Positions 33,507-47,061 of a DNA stretch of 64,000 nucleotides are shown here, piece by piece. Position numbers and translations under genes: made by a program. Source of the stretch: Datura wrightii. Its lineage: Eukaryota; Streptophyta; Magnoliopsida; Solanales; Solanaceae. The stretch spans positions 71,524,001 through 71,588,000 of the forward strand of contig JASDFA010000019.1 of the NCBI GenBank assembly GCA_035772735.1, given 5' to 3'. Within the stretch, counting starts at the first letter, position 1. The number at the start of each line of letters is the position of its first letter. The notes beneath the pieces were generated by a model, which was not told the DNA's origin, did not search any database, and saw only the letters and a list, made by a program, of their open reading frames with translations.

Positions 33507-36500
33507 ATGCCTCCACGTCGAGTAAACGCCAGGAGAAACAGAAATGGTAATGATCATGAGGGTCCCCAGGATGGTGAGCATCAGCCAGCTCCACCCATTC
33601 ATGAGGAGCATGTACCCGAGCCAGCCGCCTATGCTGAGTTTAAGGCGGCTATTCAGATGCTGGCACAGGCCATGACTGCCCAGGTCCAGAATCAAATAGT
33701 GGCACATCTCCCTTAGAAAGGGAATGCAGCAACAACTAGGGTGAGGGACTTTTTGAGGATGAGCCCTCCGGAGTTCTCGGGGTAAAGGGTGGACGAGGAT
33801 CCACACGATTTTACAGAGGACATTTTGAAAATCACCCAAGTCATGGGGGTGAACAATGGGGAATGCATTGACTTGACCTCCTATCAGCTAAAGGGGGTAG
33901 CACACATATGGTTTAAGCAATGGAGAGATGCCAGGGCGGGGGGTTGCAGGCCTGATAGGATGGGATGAGTTTTGCACTACTTTCATGGATCGGTTCTTCC
34001 CTGGGGAGATGAGGGAGCTCAAGGCGGCCGAGTTTGTTAATCTGAAGCAAGGTAGCATGTCTATCCAAGAGTATGCATTGGAATTCACCCGGTTATCTAA
34101 ATATGCTCCGGAGTTGGTGGCAGATCAGCGGCTTGGGTGAGCCGCTTTGTGCATGGAGTAACAGATTACTTGGACAAAGATTGCCAGATCGCCATGCTTC
34201 ATTGGGACAACGATTTTCCCCGTATTGTATTGCATGCACAGTTGATAGAATCGGTCTACAAGAGGCAGAGAGAGGACAATAGGGCCAGGACCGACAACTA
34301 TGGGGTTTCTCAGGCTAGGTCGGGAGGTGTACCACGTCAGCAGACTCAGCAAAGGTCTATTGCTTCAGCTCCATCATCGGCTAGCACGCCATCTAGGTTT
34401 AGGGGAGGATAGAGGAGTAGGGCTGCATGCTTGAGGAATCATGGTAGCATGTAGGTAGAGCACACTTTCCCAGTTTGTGCGAGATGCGGTAAAAATCATC
34501 CGGGAGGTGCTTGGTAGGTGGAAATTCTTCTTTCGGGTGTGGATAACACAGACACAGGATCAGAGATTTCCTAGAAGCCAGTTCTACCACTCCAGCAGCA
34601 CGACCCCCATAACAGGGTGCTTCCACGAGTTCATCAGGCTGTCAGCGCCAAAACAGGTTTTATGCCCTAGTGCCTCGCCAGGAGTAGGAGGCTTCGCCAG
34701 ATATGGTCACAGGTATGTTGCAAGTCTTCCACATTGATGTTACACTTTGTAAAATCCAGGAGTTACATTGTCTTTTGTGACGCCTTATATTGCTAGTAGT
34801 TTTGGAGATAGTCCTAAAATTTTGTCAGAACCATTATCCGTATCTACTCCAGTCGGTGAATTAGTGGTAGCTAGATGGGTGTATAGGGGCTGCCCCATTA
34901 CGGTGTTGCATAAGGTTACCTCCGTGGACTTAGTAGAATTGTCAATGGCTAACTTTGACATCATTCTAGGTATGGATTGGTTGTTTGCATGTTACGCTTC
35001 GATTAATTATAGGACCCGTGTTGTGGACTTTCGGTTTTCGGGTGAGTCAATTTTGGAATGGAAGGGTAATTCTGCTGTACCAATCGATCGGTTTATTTCA
35101 TACGTTAAGGCTCAGAAAATGATCTCTAAGGGTTGCATATACCACTTAGTTAGGGTTAAGGATATAGAGACCGAGACCCCGACTATTCAGTTAGTTCTAG
35201 TGGTGTGTGAGTATTCGAAAGTTTTCCCCGATGATTTTCCAGGTGTTCCTCCGGAGAGGGAAATCAATTTTGGTATTGATTTATTTCCCGATACACCGCC
35301 TATCTTTATTCCTCCTTATAGGATGGCCCCAACTAAGTTAAAAGAGTTAAAGGAACAGTTGAAGGACTTGTTGGATAAGGGTTTTATTAGACTGAGCAAG
35401 TCTCCATGGGCCGCACCGGTTCTATTTGTTCGGAACAAGGATGTATCCCTTCGAATGTGTATTGATTATCGACAACTTAATAAGGTCACCTTGAAGAATA
35501 GGTACCCCTTACCCAGGATTGATGATTTATTTGACCAGCTCCAGGGTGCTAGGTGTTTCTTGAAGATAGATCTCTGGTCTGGGTAACATCACCTTAGAGT
35601 TTGTGAGTGTGATATTCCAAAGACAACCTTTAGAACTTGGATGGCCATTATAAGTTTGTAGTTATGTCATCTGGTCTAACCAATGCTCCAGTAGATTTTA
35701 TGGACCCGATGAACAGGGTGTTCAAGAAATATCTGGACATGTTCATGATCGTGTTCATCGATGATATTCTTATATACTCCCAGAGCGGGAAGGAGCATGC
35801 CGCTCATTTGAGATAGTGCTGCAGACGCTCAAGTTCATCAGTTTTATGCAAAGTTTAAAGAGTGTAAATTTTGGCTAGACTCGGTGGCATTTCTGGGTCA
35901 TGTGGTATCAAGCGAATGCATAAGGGTAGATTCCTAGAAGATTGAGGCAGTGAAGAACTGGCCTAGATCGGTGAATCCTTCAGAAATTCGAAATTTCTTC
36001 GGCCTAGCGGGGTGCTACCAGAGATTTGTTGAGGGTTTCTCATCTATTGCGGCACCTTTGACCAGATTGACTCAGAAAAAGGTGAAGTTCCAATGGTCAG
36101 AGGATTGTGAGAAAAACTTCCAAGAATTGAAGACCCAACTCACTTCAACACCAGTGTTGACTTTACCCGAGGGTACCAATGGCTTTGTTGTATATTGTGA
36201 TGCTTCGAGAGTCGGCTAGGATGTGTGTTGATGCAATATGGAAAGGTGATAGCATACGCCTCTCGACAGTTAAATGTTAACCAAAAGAATTACCAAACCC
36301 ATGATCTTGGGTTGGCTACGGTGGTGTTTGCACTGAAGATATGGAGGCATTACTTTTATGGGGTTCACGTGGACGTGTTCAAAGATCACAAGAGCTTGCA
36401 ATATGTGTTCATGCAGAAAGATCTCAATCTTCGACAAATGAGGTGGTTGGAGTTACTAAAGGACTACGATATGAGTGTTCTTTACCACCCGGGCAAGGCT

Positions 36501-36537
36501 AATGTGGTGGCGGATGCACTTAGTAGGCTCTCTATGG
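33507..36537 (+). pseudogene. Element B2 gag-pol, 5' part (gag, protease, RT, RNase H)
   Basis: The ATG at 33507 (MPPRRVNARRN) starts gag; a stop near 33714 and frameshifts follow. Gag core segments (ITQVMGVNNGECIDLTSYQL, then FVNLKQGSMSIQEYALEF near 34030-34080) are recognisable. The zinc-knuckle region is badly decayed (about 34470-34560). The protease active-site segment is frameshifted, but STPVGELVVARWVYRGCPIT and FDIILGMDWLF are read in 34768-35586, together with RT up to DLFDQLQGARC. A stop follows LWSG at 35586. RT FIDDILIYSQS is at about 35758, and RNase H runs from about 36125 to the C insertion (YHPGKANVVADALSRLSM). The frame is split at TATGG by element C and resumes at 47057. Confidence 0.88.
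36533..36537 (+). repeat. Target site duplication of element C, left copy (TATGG)
   Basis: Immediately precedes TGTCACACC; repeated exactly at 47057-47061. Confidence 0.92.
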
Positions 36538-39168
36538 TGTCACACCCCACCTTGGGGGGGGGGGGGTATGACGGGCACGTGGTGCCTACTAGACTCTGGA
36601 CTACTAAATGGTCCAGCCTGAGCACATCTGGTGCTTTGGCTGGCTCTGGCTCTATTCTAAGAAATAAACCGGCTATATAACGGCTGTAAACACAGCCTCC
36701 GGCCAACTGGCCTATAGCCACCTGTACCTATAGTAACAGCTAACCAGAGCACACTCATAACAAGGAACCTTTGCGGGCCGACAAGGCCACCATGCTGTCT
36801 AGTCATCTGTAATATCAACACAAACTACTGTAAGACTACGTGACCGACAAGGTCACCACTATTGTCAAATCAAGGCCTCACACGGCCAGCATAAACTGAA
36901 ATGCTAAACAGCTATAACTAACTGCACGGCCTCACGCGACCGGCTCAACTGACCACAGGGAAATATATACAGACTGCAAGCCTCTAAGAATAACAATATA
37001 AATGATCGGGACAGGGCCCCGACCTACCCATACTGTACAACAAAAGAAAACGAAATACACCTCTGGAATTCAGTCTCCGGATGACAGGAGCTGAATACTC
37101 AATAGCTGACTGGAATCACGAGGGATCGCCTCCTCGTCTATGAGTACCTGCAGGCAAGTAATGCAGCACCCCACTGGGCGTCAGTACCATAGGTACTGAG
37201 CATGTAAAGCAACTGAAATACACAACTGAAATGAATAACAACAGTAACATGACATATAAGCAAAAAGTAGCTGAGTCTATCTAGCTGAGAATAACCGGGG
37301 AGAGTTTATTTATTCTATAACTAAACTGAGCGTACCTGATGCCGTGTCGTCCCACTGTCTATCAGTATCTAATAGCACATATAGGTATACATATAAATAC
37401 ACACAATACCTGACCGACCACCATAAGCTGGAAGGTGCCAACCAACACACAATCTATTTACCCCTACCCGGGTCTAAACCAACCAAAAATAAGTCACTCC
37501 ACTCGTTTGATAACTGTGAGCTCCTCCTACCGGTCCCCTTGGGTACGTAGCTCAGGCCTTGGCCTCTGACAATAAACTGTGTCTGAGTGCGAAGACTCCT
37601 ACCTCTAGGCGCAGATGCACGCGGGGTGTGTAATAAAAACTGCCCCTGGGTGCAAGCACGCAACAGGGTGATTTTATAAAAATCTGTATCTAAAACTGAC
37701 CCCAGCCACAAGTGCACACAGAGTGTTTTGCCCCTGCAAATAGGGTGGACTGGCTCTGCGCAGAGTAAACTGAACTACCCCTGCAAGCAAGGTGGTCTGG
37801 ACCGTACGATCATGGTGGTCGGCCATCATCGTCCTCTAGGCGGACGGCATCGCCCAGCTGGTGGCGGTATCTGAATATGGTATCGACGCAGCTATAACCC
37901 AGGGGCAGTGGGGATGCTAAAAGGGACACCCACATGCCACAACAAGTCTCAACAAACAAATAACACATAAAAATAGCAAGCATGTATAACTGAAAAGACT
38001 ATCTGGAATCTAACTTCTTATTCTGATCTGTTTCTATACTGAACTGATTCTTACTAATTATACTGATTCTGCAATCTCTGTTTAACTATACGGCTAATCT
38101 GTAGCCATGATATTATCTGTCTGAATGGCTAATCTGTAGCCATAACTGTCTGTCTATCAGATCTTTCCTTACTGACTGTTATCACGCAAATCTGTTCCTT
38201 TTTATTCTACAACATGCTTGCTATTCACATAATAGGCTGTACTGAATATGAACTACTAACTTGCCCTTGGGCACATGCTTTTCTAACTTTCAGACTAAAT
38301 ATGATATCACAACGCAAACTAGGTCTACTGAACTTGCACAATACTTAACATTCAACTCCGGGAATTCTACTAAGGAGTTTATTGTACTATACAAGGCTAA
38401 AGCTACTAACTTGCCGAAGGAACTAGCTTTACATACCTTATCCTCGAACTATCCGTCTGTCGAATGAGGCTCGGCCAATACTTCAACTATTTCTCCCAAC
38501 TGCATTCGTAAATATGTCAATTAATACTAAATATAGCTTTATTCCAAAGAACAAAGTCACTTTCGATATAATTATAGCCTAATCTTAGGCTTATCGAAAG
38601 ACGGCCAAAAACTCGCTATTTTCCAGAAGTCCAGAAGGGAGAAATATTCACTTCACAGCTAGGAACATATAGACACTAGTTTGAAGCAATTCTACTTACC
38701 TTAGCTCGGTAGCTCGACGATTCGTCGGCCGTATTTCACGAAACTAAATCCGTAGGAACGCTCTCTGCTGCTAAATACATCGGTATCTAAGGTTAATTTG
38801 GGTTTGGACTGCGTTTGGCAGCGTAATCGGACGAAAATTATATTACCCTCTTCGTTCCTTTCCTTCCTCTGATTTTTCCTCTCTGTTTTCGCTGGAAATT
38901 ATGAGAATAATCATCTTAAAACCGAAGTGGGGCTTTATATACTTGGGCCTAGACAAGGCCAACATGTCACGGAGCCAACGCGGAGGCTTCACCTCCGTGA
39001 CACGCTGCCATCGCGGAGGGGTTCTGCCTCGGCTCCTCCCGCGATGGTTCGACAGGTTGCTCATCCGGTCTTTTCTCGGCCCTTTTCCTAGCATGTATGA
39101 CCTTCAAACATGCTTAACCAATGTGCAAATAGGTTATCTAGGTGCCGGGAATCCTACGGGGTATAACA
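36538..39168 (-). repeat. Element C 3' LTR
   Basis: On the plus strand it runs TGTCACACC to GGGGTATAACA, the reverse complement of the A-type termini. It includes a 13-G run (36554-36566), stem-loop I (37182-37198), the CTCCGTGACAC foldback arm (38993-39003) and the minus-strand TATA (38933-38941). Confidence 0.93.
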
Positions 39169-39202
39169 TTCTCCCCCCCTTAAGAACATTCGTCCTCGAA
39201 TG
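39169..39202 (-). promoter_or_regulatory. Element C polypurine tract and stem-loop
   Basis: On the minus strand CATTCG-AGGA-CGAATG (39187-39202) precedes CTTAAGGGGGGGAGAA-like purines (39169-39183) abutting the 3' LTR, as in element A. Confidence 0.85.
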
Positions 39203-39432
39203 TAGACTTCTATCTAGAGGACTTCTCAACTTACTACCTTGAAAAATTTCAGCAGAGTCTCCCCTGTAACATGGACTATAGCAAAAACCTGAAAATGCAG
39301 AAAAGTCCAACACAGGTACTGCATGCAATGCTTCTAGATTCACTGGATAGCTAAACATCAATCTTTCTCACTTATACGTATACAACCATATGGTACTACA
39401 TAAGTAATAATACGGACATACCTGTCGCCTGA

Positions 39433-42400
39433 CTAGGCCTGAAATAGGTGAGGATATCTAGCTTTCATATCTTCTTCAGCTTCCCACGTCATCTCCTCTC
39501 GGTTCCTGTTACACCACAATACCTTGACAGATGCAATATCCTTAGTTCTCAATCTACGAACTTGCCTGTCTAGGATGGCTACTGGAACCTCTTCATAGGC
39601 TAGCTCTTAGGTAACCTGGATATCCTGGACTGGGACTGCTCTGGATGGGTCTCCTATGCATTTCCTCAGCATGGACACATGAAATACGGGATGAACGAAT
39701 TCTAGCTCTGGAGGCAAATTCAGCTCATATGCTACTTGGCCTATCCTCCGACGAATCTGATAAGGCCCAACAAACCTCGGACTGAGCTTACCCTTCTTAC
39801 CGAATCTCATCACCCCTTTCATCGGAGACACTTTCAGAAATACCCAGTCATTCACATTGAACTCAAGGTCTTTGTGTCGTACATCTGCATATGATTTCTG
39901 GTGACTCTGTGCAGTCAATAGGCGTTCTCTGATAAGCTTGACTTTCTCTTCTGACTGCTGAACAATGTCTGGCCCAATCATCGCCGATTCCCCTACTTCG
40001 AACCAGCCAATCGGCGATCTGCATTTTTGCCCGTATAAAGCCTCAAAAGGTGCCATCTAAATAGCCGAGTGATAGCTATTATTATAAGCAAATTCTATCA
40101 GCGGCAAATGCTCGTCCAGCTACCACCAAAGTCTAGCACACACGCTCGCAGCATATCCTCGAGCGTCTGAATAGTGCGCTCAGCCTGTCCGTCTGTCTAA
40201 GGGTGGAAAGTTGTGCTCAGATTAATCTGCGTTCCCAGTCCCTTCTGGAATGATTGCCAAAATCTAGCCGTGAACTGCGCTCCTCTGTCTGAAATAATGG
40301 ATACTGGCACTCCGTGCAATCTGACTATCTCTCGGATATACAACTCCGCATAATCTTCAACCGAGAAAGTAGTTCTTACTCGCAGGAAATGAGCTGATTT
40401 AGTCAATCTGTCAACTATCACCCATATAGAGTCATGTCTGTGTCTGGTACGGGGTAATCCTGTCACAAAATTCATATTCAGTGCTTCCCATTTCTAGAGA
40501 GGTATAGCTATGTCCTGAGTTAACCCGCCTGGCTTCTGGTGTTCTGCTTTCACCTGTTGGCAGTTAGGACACTGGGCTACAAATTCAGCAATTTCCCTTT
40601 TCATACCTGGCAACCAGTAGTTCTCTTTGATGTCATGGTACATTTTTGTCGCACCGGGGTGAAGGGAATAACAGGCGTAATGTACCTCGTTCATAATCTG
40701 CTGGCGGAGGTCTGGAAGATTGGGAACACATAAACGATCTTTACAACGCAGCACTCCATCCTCTGTTCCTGGAACCCTGGCGCCTTCCCTAGCGGAATAT
40801 AATCTTTAAGCTGAACTAGGTCAGGATCCTCAAATTGCCGTTCTTTCACTTCCACAAACAACGATGACACGGCGGTGTTCTGAATTACCGTTCTACCGTC
40901 CTCTGTTTCTGCTACACGAACGGTTAGGCTAGCTAACTAATGTATCTCCCTGACCAATTCCCACTGCTCGGGCTGCAAATAAGCCAAGCTCCCCATGGAC
41001 TTTTGACTGAGAGCGTCTGCTACAACATTAGCTTTTCCCGGGTGGCACAGAATGTTCACATCATAATCTTTTAACAACTCCAACCAGCGACGTTGCCGCA
41101 GATTCAACTCCCTCTGAGTGAAGATATACTGTAGACTCTTGTGATCTGTAAAAATATCAACATGGACGCCATACAGGTAGTGTCTCCACATTTTCAAGGC
41201 GTGGATCACTGCGGCTATCTCCAGGTCGTGGGGTAGGATAATTCTTCTCGTGTTTCCTCAGCTGTCTGGAAGCATATGCAATCACCTTACCATGCTGCAT
41301 CAACACGCAATCCAACCCAACGCCTGATGCATCGCAATATACTGAATAACCTTCTGTACCTTCCGGAAAGGCTAGCACTGGGGCGGAGGTTAATCTATCT
41401 TTCAACTCCTGGAAGCTCTGCTCGCATGCCTCTGTCCACTGAAACTTTGCTGCTTTCTGCGTCAGTTTAGTCAGAGGTGCTGCTATGGTAGAGAATCCCT
41501 CAACAAACCTCCTGTAGTATCCCGCTAATCCCAGAAAACTGCGGACCTCGGTTGGAGTGGTAGGCCTGGGCCATGATTTGACTACTTCTATCTTCTGCGT
41601 GTCAACCTGTATACCAGCATCCGACACAATATGCCCCAAAAAGGCTACTGAATTAAGCCAGAATTCACACTTAGAGAATTTAGCATATAACTGGCAGTCC
41701 CTGAGGATCTGGAGCACTGTCCGCAAATGAGTCCAGTGATTTGCTTCAGAGTGAGAATACACCAGAATATCATCAATAAACACTATTACGAACAAGTCTA
41801 GGAAAGGTCTGAAAATACTGTTCATCAGGTCCATGAATACTGTTGGGGCATTCGTTAACCCAAAGGACATAACTAGAAATTCAAAGTGTCCATATCGGGT
41901 CCTGAACGCCGTTTTGGGAATATCTCTTTCACGAACTCGAACCTGGTGATATCCAGAACACAAGTCAATTTTTGAAAAATATCTGGCTCCTTGTAACTGA
42001 TCAAATAAATCATGAATCCTGGGAAGCGGGTACTTGTTCTTCACTGTAACCTTGTTTAATTGCCGATAATCTATGCACATACGGAGTGAGCCATCTTTCT
42101 TTCTCACAAATAGAACTGGAGCACCCTATGGTGAAGTACTCGGCCTAATAAAACCTTTATCCAATAAGTCCTTCAGCTGCTCCTTCAATTCTCTGAGTTC
42201 TGCAGGAGCCATGCGATAAGGAGGAGTCGATATCGGCTGGGTGCCTGGTAATAAATCAATAGCAAAATCTATTTCCCTTTCTGGGGGAATACCAGGTAAC
42301 TCATCCGAAAACACATCAGGGAACTCATTCACCACTGGAACAGATTGGAGTGTCGGAGATTCTGCTCGGATATCCTGAACTCTGACCAGGTGGTAAATAC

Positions 42401-42640
42401 ACCCCTTAGATATCAATTTCCTCGCCTGAAGGTAGGAAATAAACCTACCTTTTGGCGTAGTGGTGCCGCCCTTCCACTCCCGCACTGCTTCTCCTGGAAA
42501 GTGGAATCAGACCGTCTTGGTCCAACATTCAACATTGGCAAAGCACGGCACTAGCCAATCCATACCCATTATGACATCGAAGTCTATCATTTCTAGCTCC
42601 ACCAGATCTACTGTGGTTTGACGATCAGCAACCTCTACTG
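39433..42640 (-). pseudogene. pol: Element C pol (end of protease, RT, RNase H, integrase, chromodomain-like)
   Basis: Reading down from 42640, the protease end (MGMDWL) is followed by a TGA near 42508 where A keeps CGA. RT follows, with FVIVFIDDILVYSHSEANHW and full block order (41157-42107); a TAG at SPWGAP (TGG to TAG, about 42124) precedes it. A 1-bp insertion near 41228 shifts RNase H into the 40937-41209 frame. Integrase zinc domain VHYACYSLHPG, then AQCPNCQQV, lies in 40494-40754. The first catalytic Asp is Asn (MNFVTGLP, about 40470), while IISDRGAQF and GQAERTIQ are kept. Further stops sit at about 40929, 40494 and 40197. A 1-bp deletion lies near 40115 and a stop at 39607. The natural end is the stop at 39433-39435. 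It is non-functional but much better preserved than B1. Confidence 0.9.
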
Positions 42641-42647
42641 TACACCC

Positions 42648-44215
42648 CTAATAAATTCTGCTAGCCACGATCGAGTCACCAATGGGTGTGGATACCGAAA
42701 AGGGCTGCGGTAATAATTCTGGTATAATATTGAACTTTCGTGCCACAAACGGGGTAACATACGATAGGTTGGATCCTGGATCAATCAGTATATAAACAGG
42801 GTTTGAGCAGATAATCAATGTACCTGTGACTACATCGGGAGATGCCTCTGAATCCTGCCTCCCTGGTAATGCATAGGTACGACTGGGGCCTGCACCTGAG
42901 CCAGAGGCTCCTGATCTACCTCGACCCCTATTTACTGAACCTGAGGGTCTGCGCCCTACTGAGGCTGCTGGAACTCGTGGCCCTGCTGATGCTCTATCCA
43001 GATCATCCCGGCTACCCTGTCCCCTGGATGGACAATCTCTCATTAAATGCCCTTCCTGTCCGCAGTAATAGCACCCTGGAAAGCCTTGCCTGCAGGCTCC
43101 ATCATGTAGTCGGTGGCATATAGGACAAGGGGTAGCTGCAAATCTACTCTGTTCTACCCTCCGCTGCTGAGGTGAGGCTATTGTCCGTGAACTGCTACCG
43201 GACTCTGATTGACTCCGGCGAACAAACCTGCCTCTCTGCTGCTGTACCGGAGGTAAAGATCTGGGTGGCCTATCTGAAAACCGTGGTCTCGACCCCCTAG
43301 GGATTTCCCCTCGAATCTCAGCGGGTCTGCTTCTATGGCGCTGCTCTGAAGTCGCCTGTCTGTCACCCCGCTGCCGCTGTCTCAAGCCCTAAATTGTCTG
43401 TGCGAAGGCTTGTACCCTGGCTATGTCCATATCCTCTCTCAAAGTAGCCGTCATGCACGTCTCTATGTATTCTGATTCAGGCCCATAATAAAGCGGTGGA
43501 CTCTGGACGACATGGTGTCCACAAATGCTGGAGCATAGCGGGCTAAGGAGTCGAACTGTAAAGAATACTCACGAACGCTCCTGGCCCCCTGCTCTAAGTG
43601 TAAAAACTGGTCCATGCGGGCCTGCCTGACCTCCCGAGGTAAATAGTGGTCCAGGAAGGCCTCTGAGAAGCTGGACCAAGTAGGAGGGGCTGCATCTCTT
43701 CCCCGAGATCTCTCCCAACTCTCGTACCACAAAACAACAATATCCCTTAACCGGAACACGGCTAACTCAACTGATTCTGCTGGGGTTACGTGCATGACTC
43801 TAAAGATCCTCTGCATCTGGTCCAAAAAGTCATGAGGGTCCTCCGCTGAATCCGACCCTGTAAACTGAGGGGGTCCCAACACCAAGAATTCTCTGACCCT
43901 GGAACTACCAAGCCCACCTAGAGATTCTGCAGCTGCAGGTGGTACTGGCTGACGCTGTGTAGCCAGCATCTGGGTTAACATAACCACCGCACTACGTAGC
44001 TCCTGATCAGATGAAGTGGGTGCAAGAGCTGTGGGAGGCGGTGCTGCCTCAAGTGGTGTCTGGCGAGGCGGAGACTGCTGGGAGGGTCGAGATGACACCT
44101 CCGTATCGCTCTCAGACCGGGCTAAATCTGACTGTAAATGAGGCATCCTACTGGTGCCTTCGCCCGCTGCTGTATCCAATCTTCTGCCTGTAGCTGGGTG
44201 CCACTGGTCTGCCAT
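42648..44215 (-). pseudogene. gag: Element C gag and protease active site
   Basis: The start is the ATG of MADQWHPATGRRLD (44213-44215), equivalent to A's MSDQPHPITGRNLD; an in-frame ATG 15 bp upstream also exists. Gag core FTGSDSAEDPHDFLDQMQRI and YLPREVRQARMDQFLHLEQG are intact. A frameshift near 43470 (after GLNQN) and a TAG near 43395 split gag from the zinc knuckles. Both knuckles are complete here: CPICHRLHDGAC and CYYCGQEGHLMRDC. The protease active site ILIDPGSNLSYVTPF is at about 42770. A stop at 42648 replaces the Arg of A's IYRGC. It is the best template in this window for recognising what A has lost in gag. Confidence 0.9.
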
Positions 44216-44414
44216 AGTATCTGTAAACAAAGAGGGTGGTAAGTTTCAAAAGAACCAACCCTATACTGTACTGTGCTAGGCATGACTGAGTATGGAAATA
44301 AGGGTAACTATCCTATTATGCCTTGCAGCTTCCTGCCTATGGTATGTGGTGCACAACACATCCATAGACAAGACTTTACTCAGCACGACTTGCAGACTCC
44401 CTGGGACACGACCT

Positions 44415-44426
44415 GCTCTAATACCA
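44415..44426 (-). other. Primer binding site, element C
   Basis: The minus strand reads TGGTATTAGAGC, one C-to-T change from the consensus, 4 bp from the 5' LTR. Confidence 0.85.
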
Positions 44427-44430
44427 AGTT

Positions 44431-47056
44431 TTTCACACCCCACCTTGAGGGGGGGGTATGACGGGCACCTGGTGCCTACTAGACTCTGGACTTCTAAATG
44501 GTCCAGCCTGAGCACATCTGTGCTTTGGCTGGCTCTGGCTCTATTCCAAGAAATAAACCGGCTATATAACGGCTGTAAACACAGCCTCCGGCCAACTGGA
44601 CTATAGCCACCTGTACCTGTAGTAACAGCTAACCAGAGCACACTCATAACAAGGAACCTTTGCGGGCTGACAAGGCCACCATGCTGTCTAGTCATTTGTA
44701 ATATCAACACAAACTACTGTAAGACTACGTGACCGGCAAGGTCACCACTATTGTCAAATCAAGGCCTCACACGGCCAGCATAAACTGAAATGCTAAACAG
44801 CTATAACTAACTGCACGGCCTCACGCGACCGGCTCAACTGACCACAGGGAAATATATACAGACTGCAAGCCTCTAAGAATAACAATAGAAATGATCGGGA
44901 CAGGGCCCCGACCTACCCATACTGTACAACAAAAGAAAACGAAATACACCTCTGGAATTCAGTCTCCGGATGACAGGAGCTAAATACTCAATAGCTGACT
45001 GGAATCATGAGGGATTGCCTCCTCGTCTATGAGTACCTGCAGGCAAGTAATGCAGCGCCCCACTGGGCGTCAGTACCATAGGTACTGAGCATGTAAAGCA
45101 ACTAAAATACACAACTGAAATGAATAACAACAGTAACATGACAAATAAGCAAAAAGTAGCTGAGTCTATCTAGCTGAGAATAACTGGGGAGAGTTTATTT
45201 ATTCTATAACTAAATTGAGCATACCTGATGCCGTCTCATCCCACTGTCTATCAGTATCTAATAGCACATATAGGTATACATATAAATACACATAATACCT
45301 GACCGACCACCATAAGCCGGAAGGTGCCAACCAACACACAATCTATTTGCCCCTACCCAGGACTAAACCAACTAAAAATAAGTCACTCCACTCGTCTGAT
45401 AACTGTGAGCTCCTCCTACCGGTCCCCTTGGGTACATAGCTCAGGCCATGGCCTCTGACAATAAACTGTGTTTGAGTCCGAAGACTCCAACCTCTGGGCG
45501 CAGGTGCACGCAGGGTGTGTAATAAAAACTGCCCCTGGGTGCAAGCACGAAACAGGGTGATTTTATAAAAATCTGTATCTAAAACTGCCCCCGGCCACAA
45601 GCGCACACAGAGTGTTCTGCCCCTGTAAACAGGGTGGACTGGCTCTGCGCAGAGTAAACTGAACTACCCCTGCAAGCATGGTGGTCTGGACCGTATTATC
45701 ATGGTGGTCGACCATCATCGTCCTCTAGGCGGACAGCATCGCCCAGCTGGTGGCGGTATCTGAATCTGGTGTCAACACAGCTATAACCCAGGGGCGGTGG
45801 GGATGCTAAAAGGAACACCCACATGCCACAACAAGTCTCAACAAACAAATAGCACATAAAAATAGCAAGCATGTATAACTGAAAAGACTATCTGGAATCT
45901 AACTTCTTATTCAGATCTGTTTCTATACTGAACTGATTCTTACTAATTATATTGATTCTGCAATCTCTGTTTAACTGTACGGCTAATCTGTAGCCATGAT
46001 ATTATCTGTCTGAATGGCTAATCTGTAGCCATGACTGTCTGTCTATCAGATCTTTCTTTACTAACTGTTATCACGCAAATCTGTTCCTTTTTATTCTACA
46101 ACATGCTTGCTATTCACATAATAGGTATACTGAATCTGAACTACTAACTTGCCCTTGGGCACATGCTTTTCTAACTTTCAGACTGAATATGATATCACAA
46201 CGCAAACTAGGTCTACTGAACTTGCACAATACTTAACATTCAACTCCGCGAATTCTACTACGGAGTTTATTGTACTATACAAGGCTAAAGATACTAACTT
46301 GCCGAAGGAACTAGCTTTACATACCTTATCCTCGAGCTATCCGTCTGTCGGACGAGGCTCGGCCAATACTTCAACTATTTCTCCCAACTGCATTCATAAA
46401 TATGTCAATTAATACTAAATATAGCTTTATTCTAAAGAACAACGTCACTTTCGATATAATTATAGCCTAAACTTAGGCTTATCGAAAGACGGCCAAAAAC
46501 TCATTATTTTCCAGAAGTCCAGAAGGGAGAAATATTCACTTCACAGCTAGGAACATATAGACACTAGTTTGGAGCAAATCTACTTACCTTAGCTCGGTAG
46601 CTCGACGATTCGTCGGCCGTATTTCACGAAACTAAATCCGTAGGAATGCTCTCTGCTGCTAAATACCTCAGTATCTGAGGTTAATTTGGGTTTGGACTGC
46701 GTTTGGCAGCATAATCGGACGAAAATTATATTACCCTCTTCGTTCCTTTCCTTCCTCTGATTTTTCCTCTCTATTTTCGCTGGAAATTATTAGAATAATC
46801 ATCTTAAAACCGAAGTGGGGCTTTATATACTTGGGCCTAGACAAGGCCAATGTGTCACGGAGCCAACACGGAGGCTTCACCTCCATGACACGCTGCCATC
46901 GCGGAGGGGTTCTACCTCGGCTCCTCCCACGATGGTTCGACAGGTTGCTCGTTCGGTCTTTTCCCGGCCCTTTTCCTAGCACGTATGGCCTTCAAACATG
47001 CTTAAACAACGTGCGAATAGGTCATCTAGGTGCCGGGAATCCTACGGGGTATAACA
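44431..47056 (-). repeat. Element C 5' LTR
   Basis: 2626 bp; the plus strand runs TTTCACACC (terminal G mutated) to GGGGTATAACA. Stem-loop I is at 45071-45087 and the minus-strand TATA at 46821-46829. Its G run is 8 nt (44449-44456) against 13 in the other LTR. Confidence 0.93.
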
Positions 47057-47061
47057 TATGG
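47057..47061 (+). repeat. Target site duplication of element C, right copy (TATGG)
   Basis: Exact match to 36533-36537. Confidence 0.92.

Larger units (their letters stand above)
36538..47056 (-). mobile_element. Element C: complete A-family gypsy element, minus strand
   Basis: 10.5 kb, flanked by TATGG duplications inside the RNase H/integrase linker of B2. It has two LTRs of 2631 and 2626 bp, a minus-strand primer binding site at 44415-44426, gag-pol at 39433-44215, and a polypurine tract next to the left (3') LTR. It is colinear with element A in LTR and protein. The stops I compared between the two are not shared, so the copies decayed independently. Confidence 0.95.
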
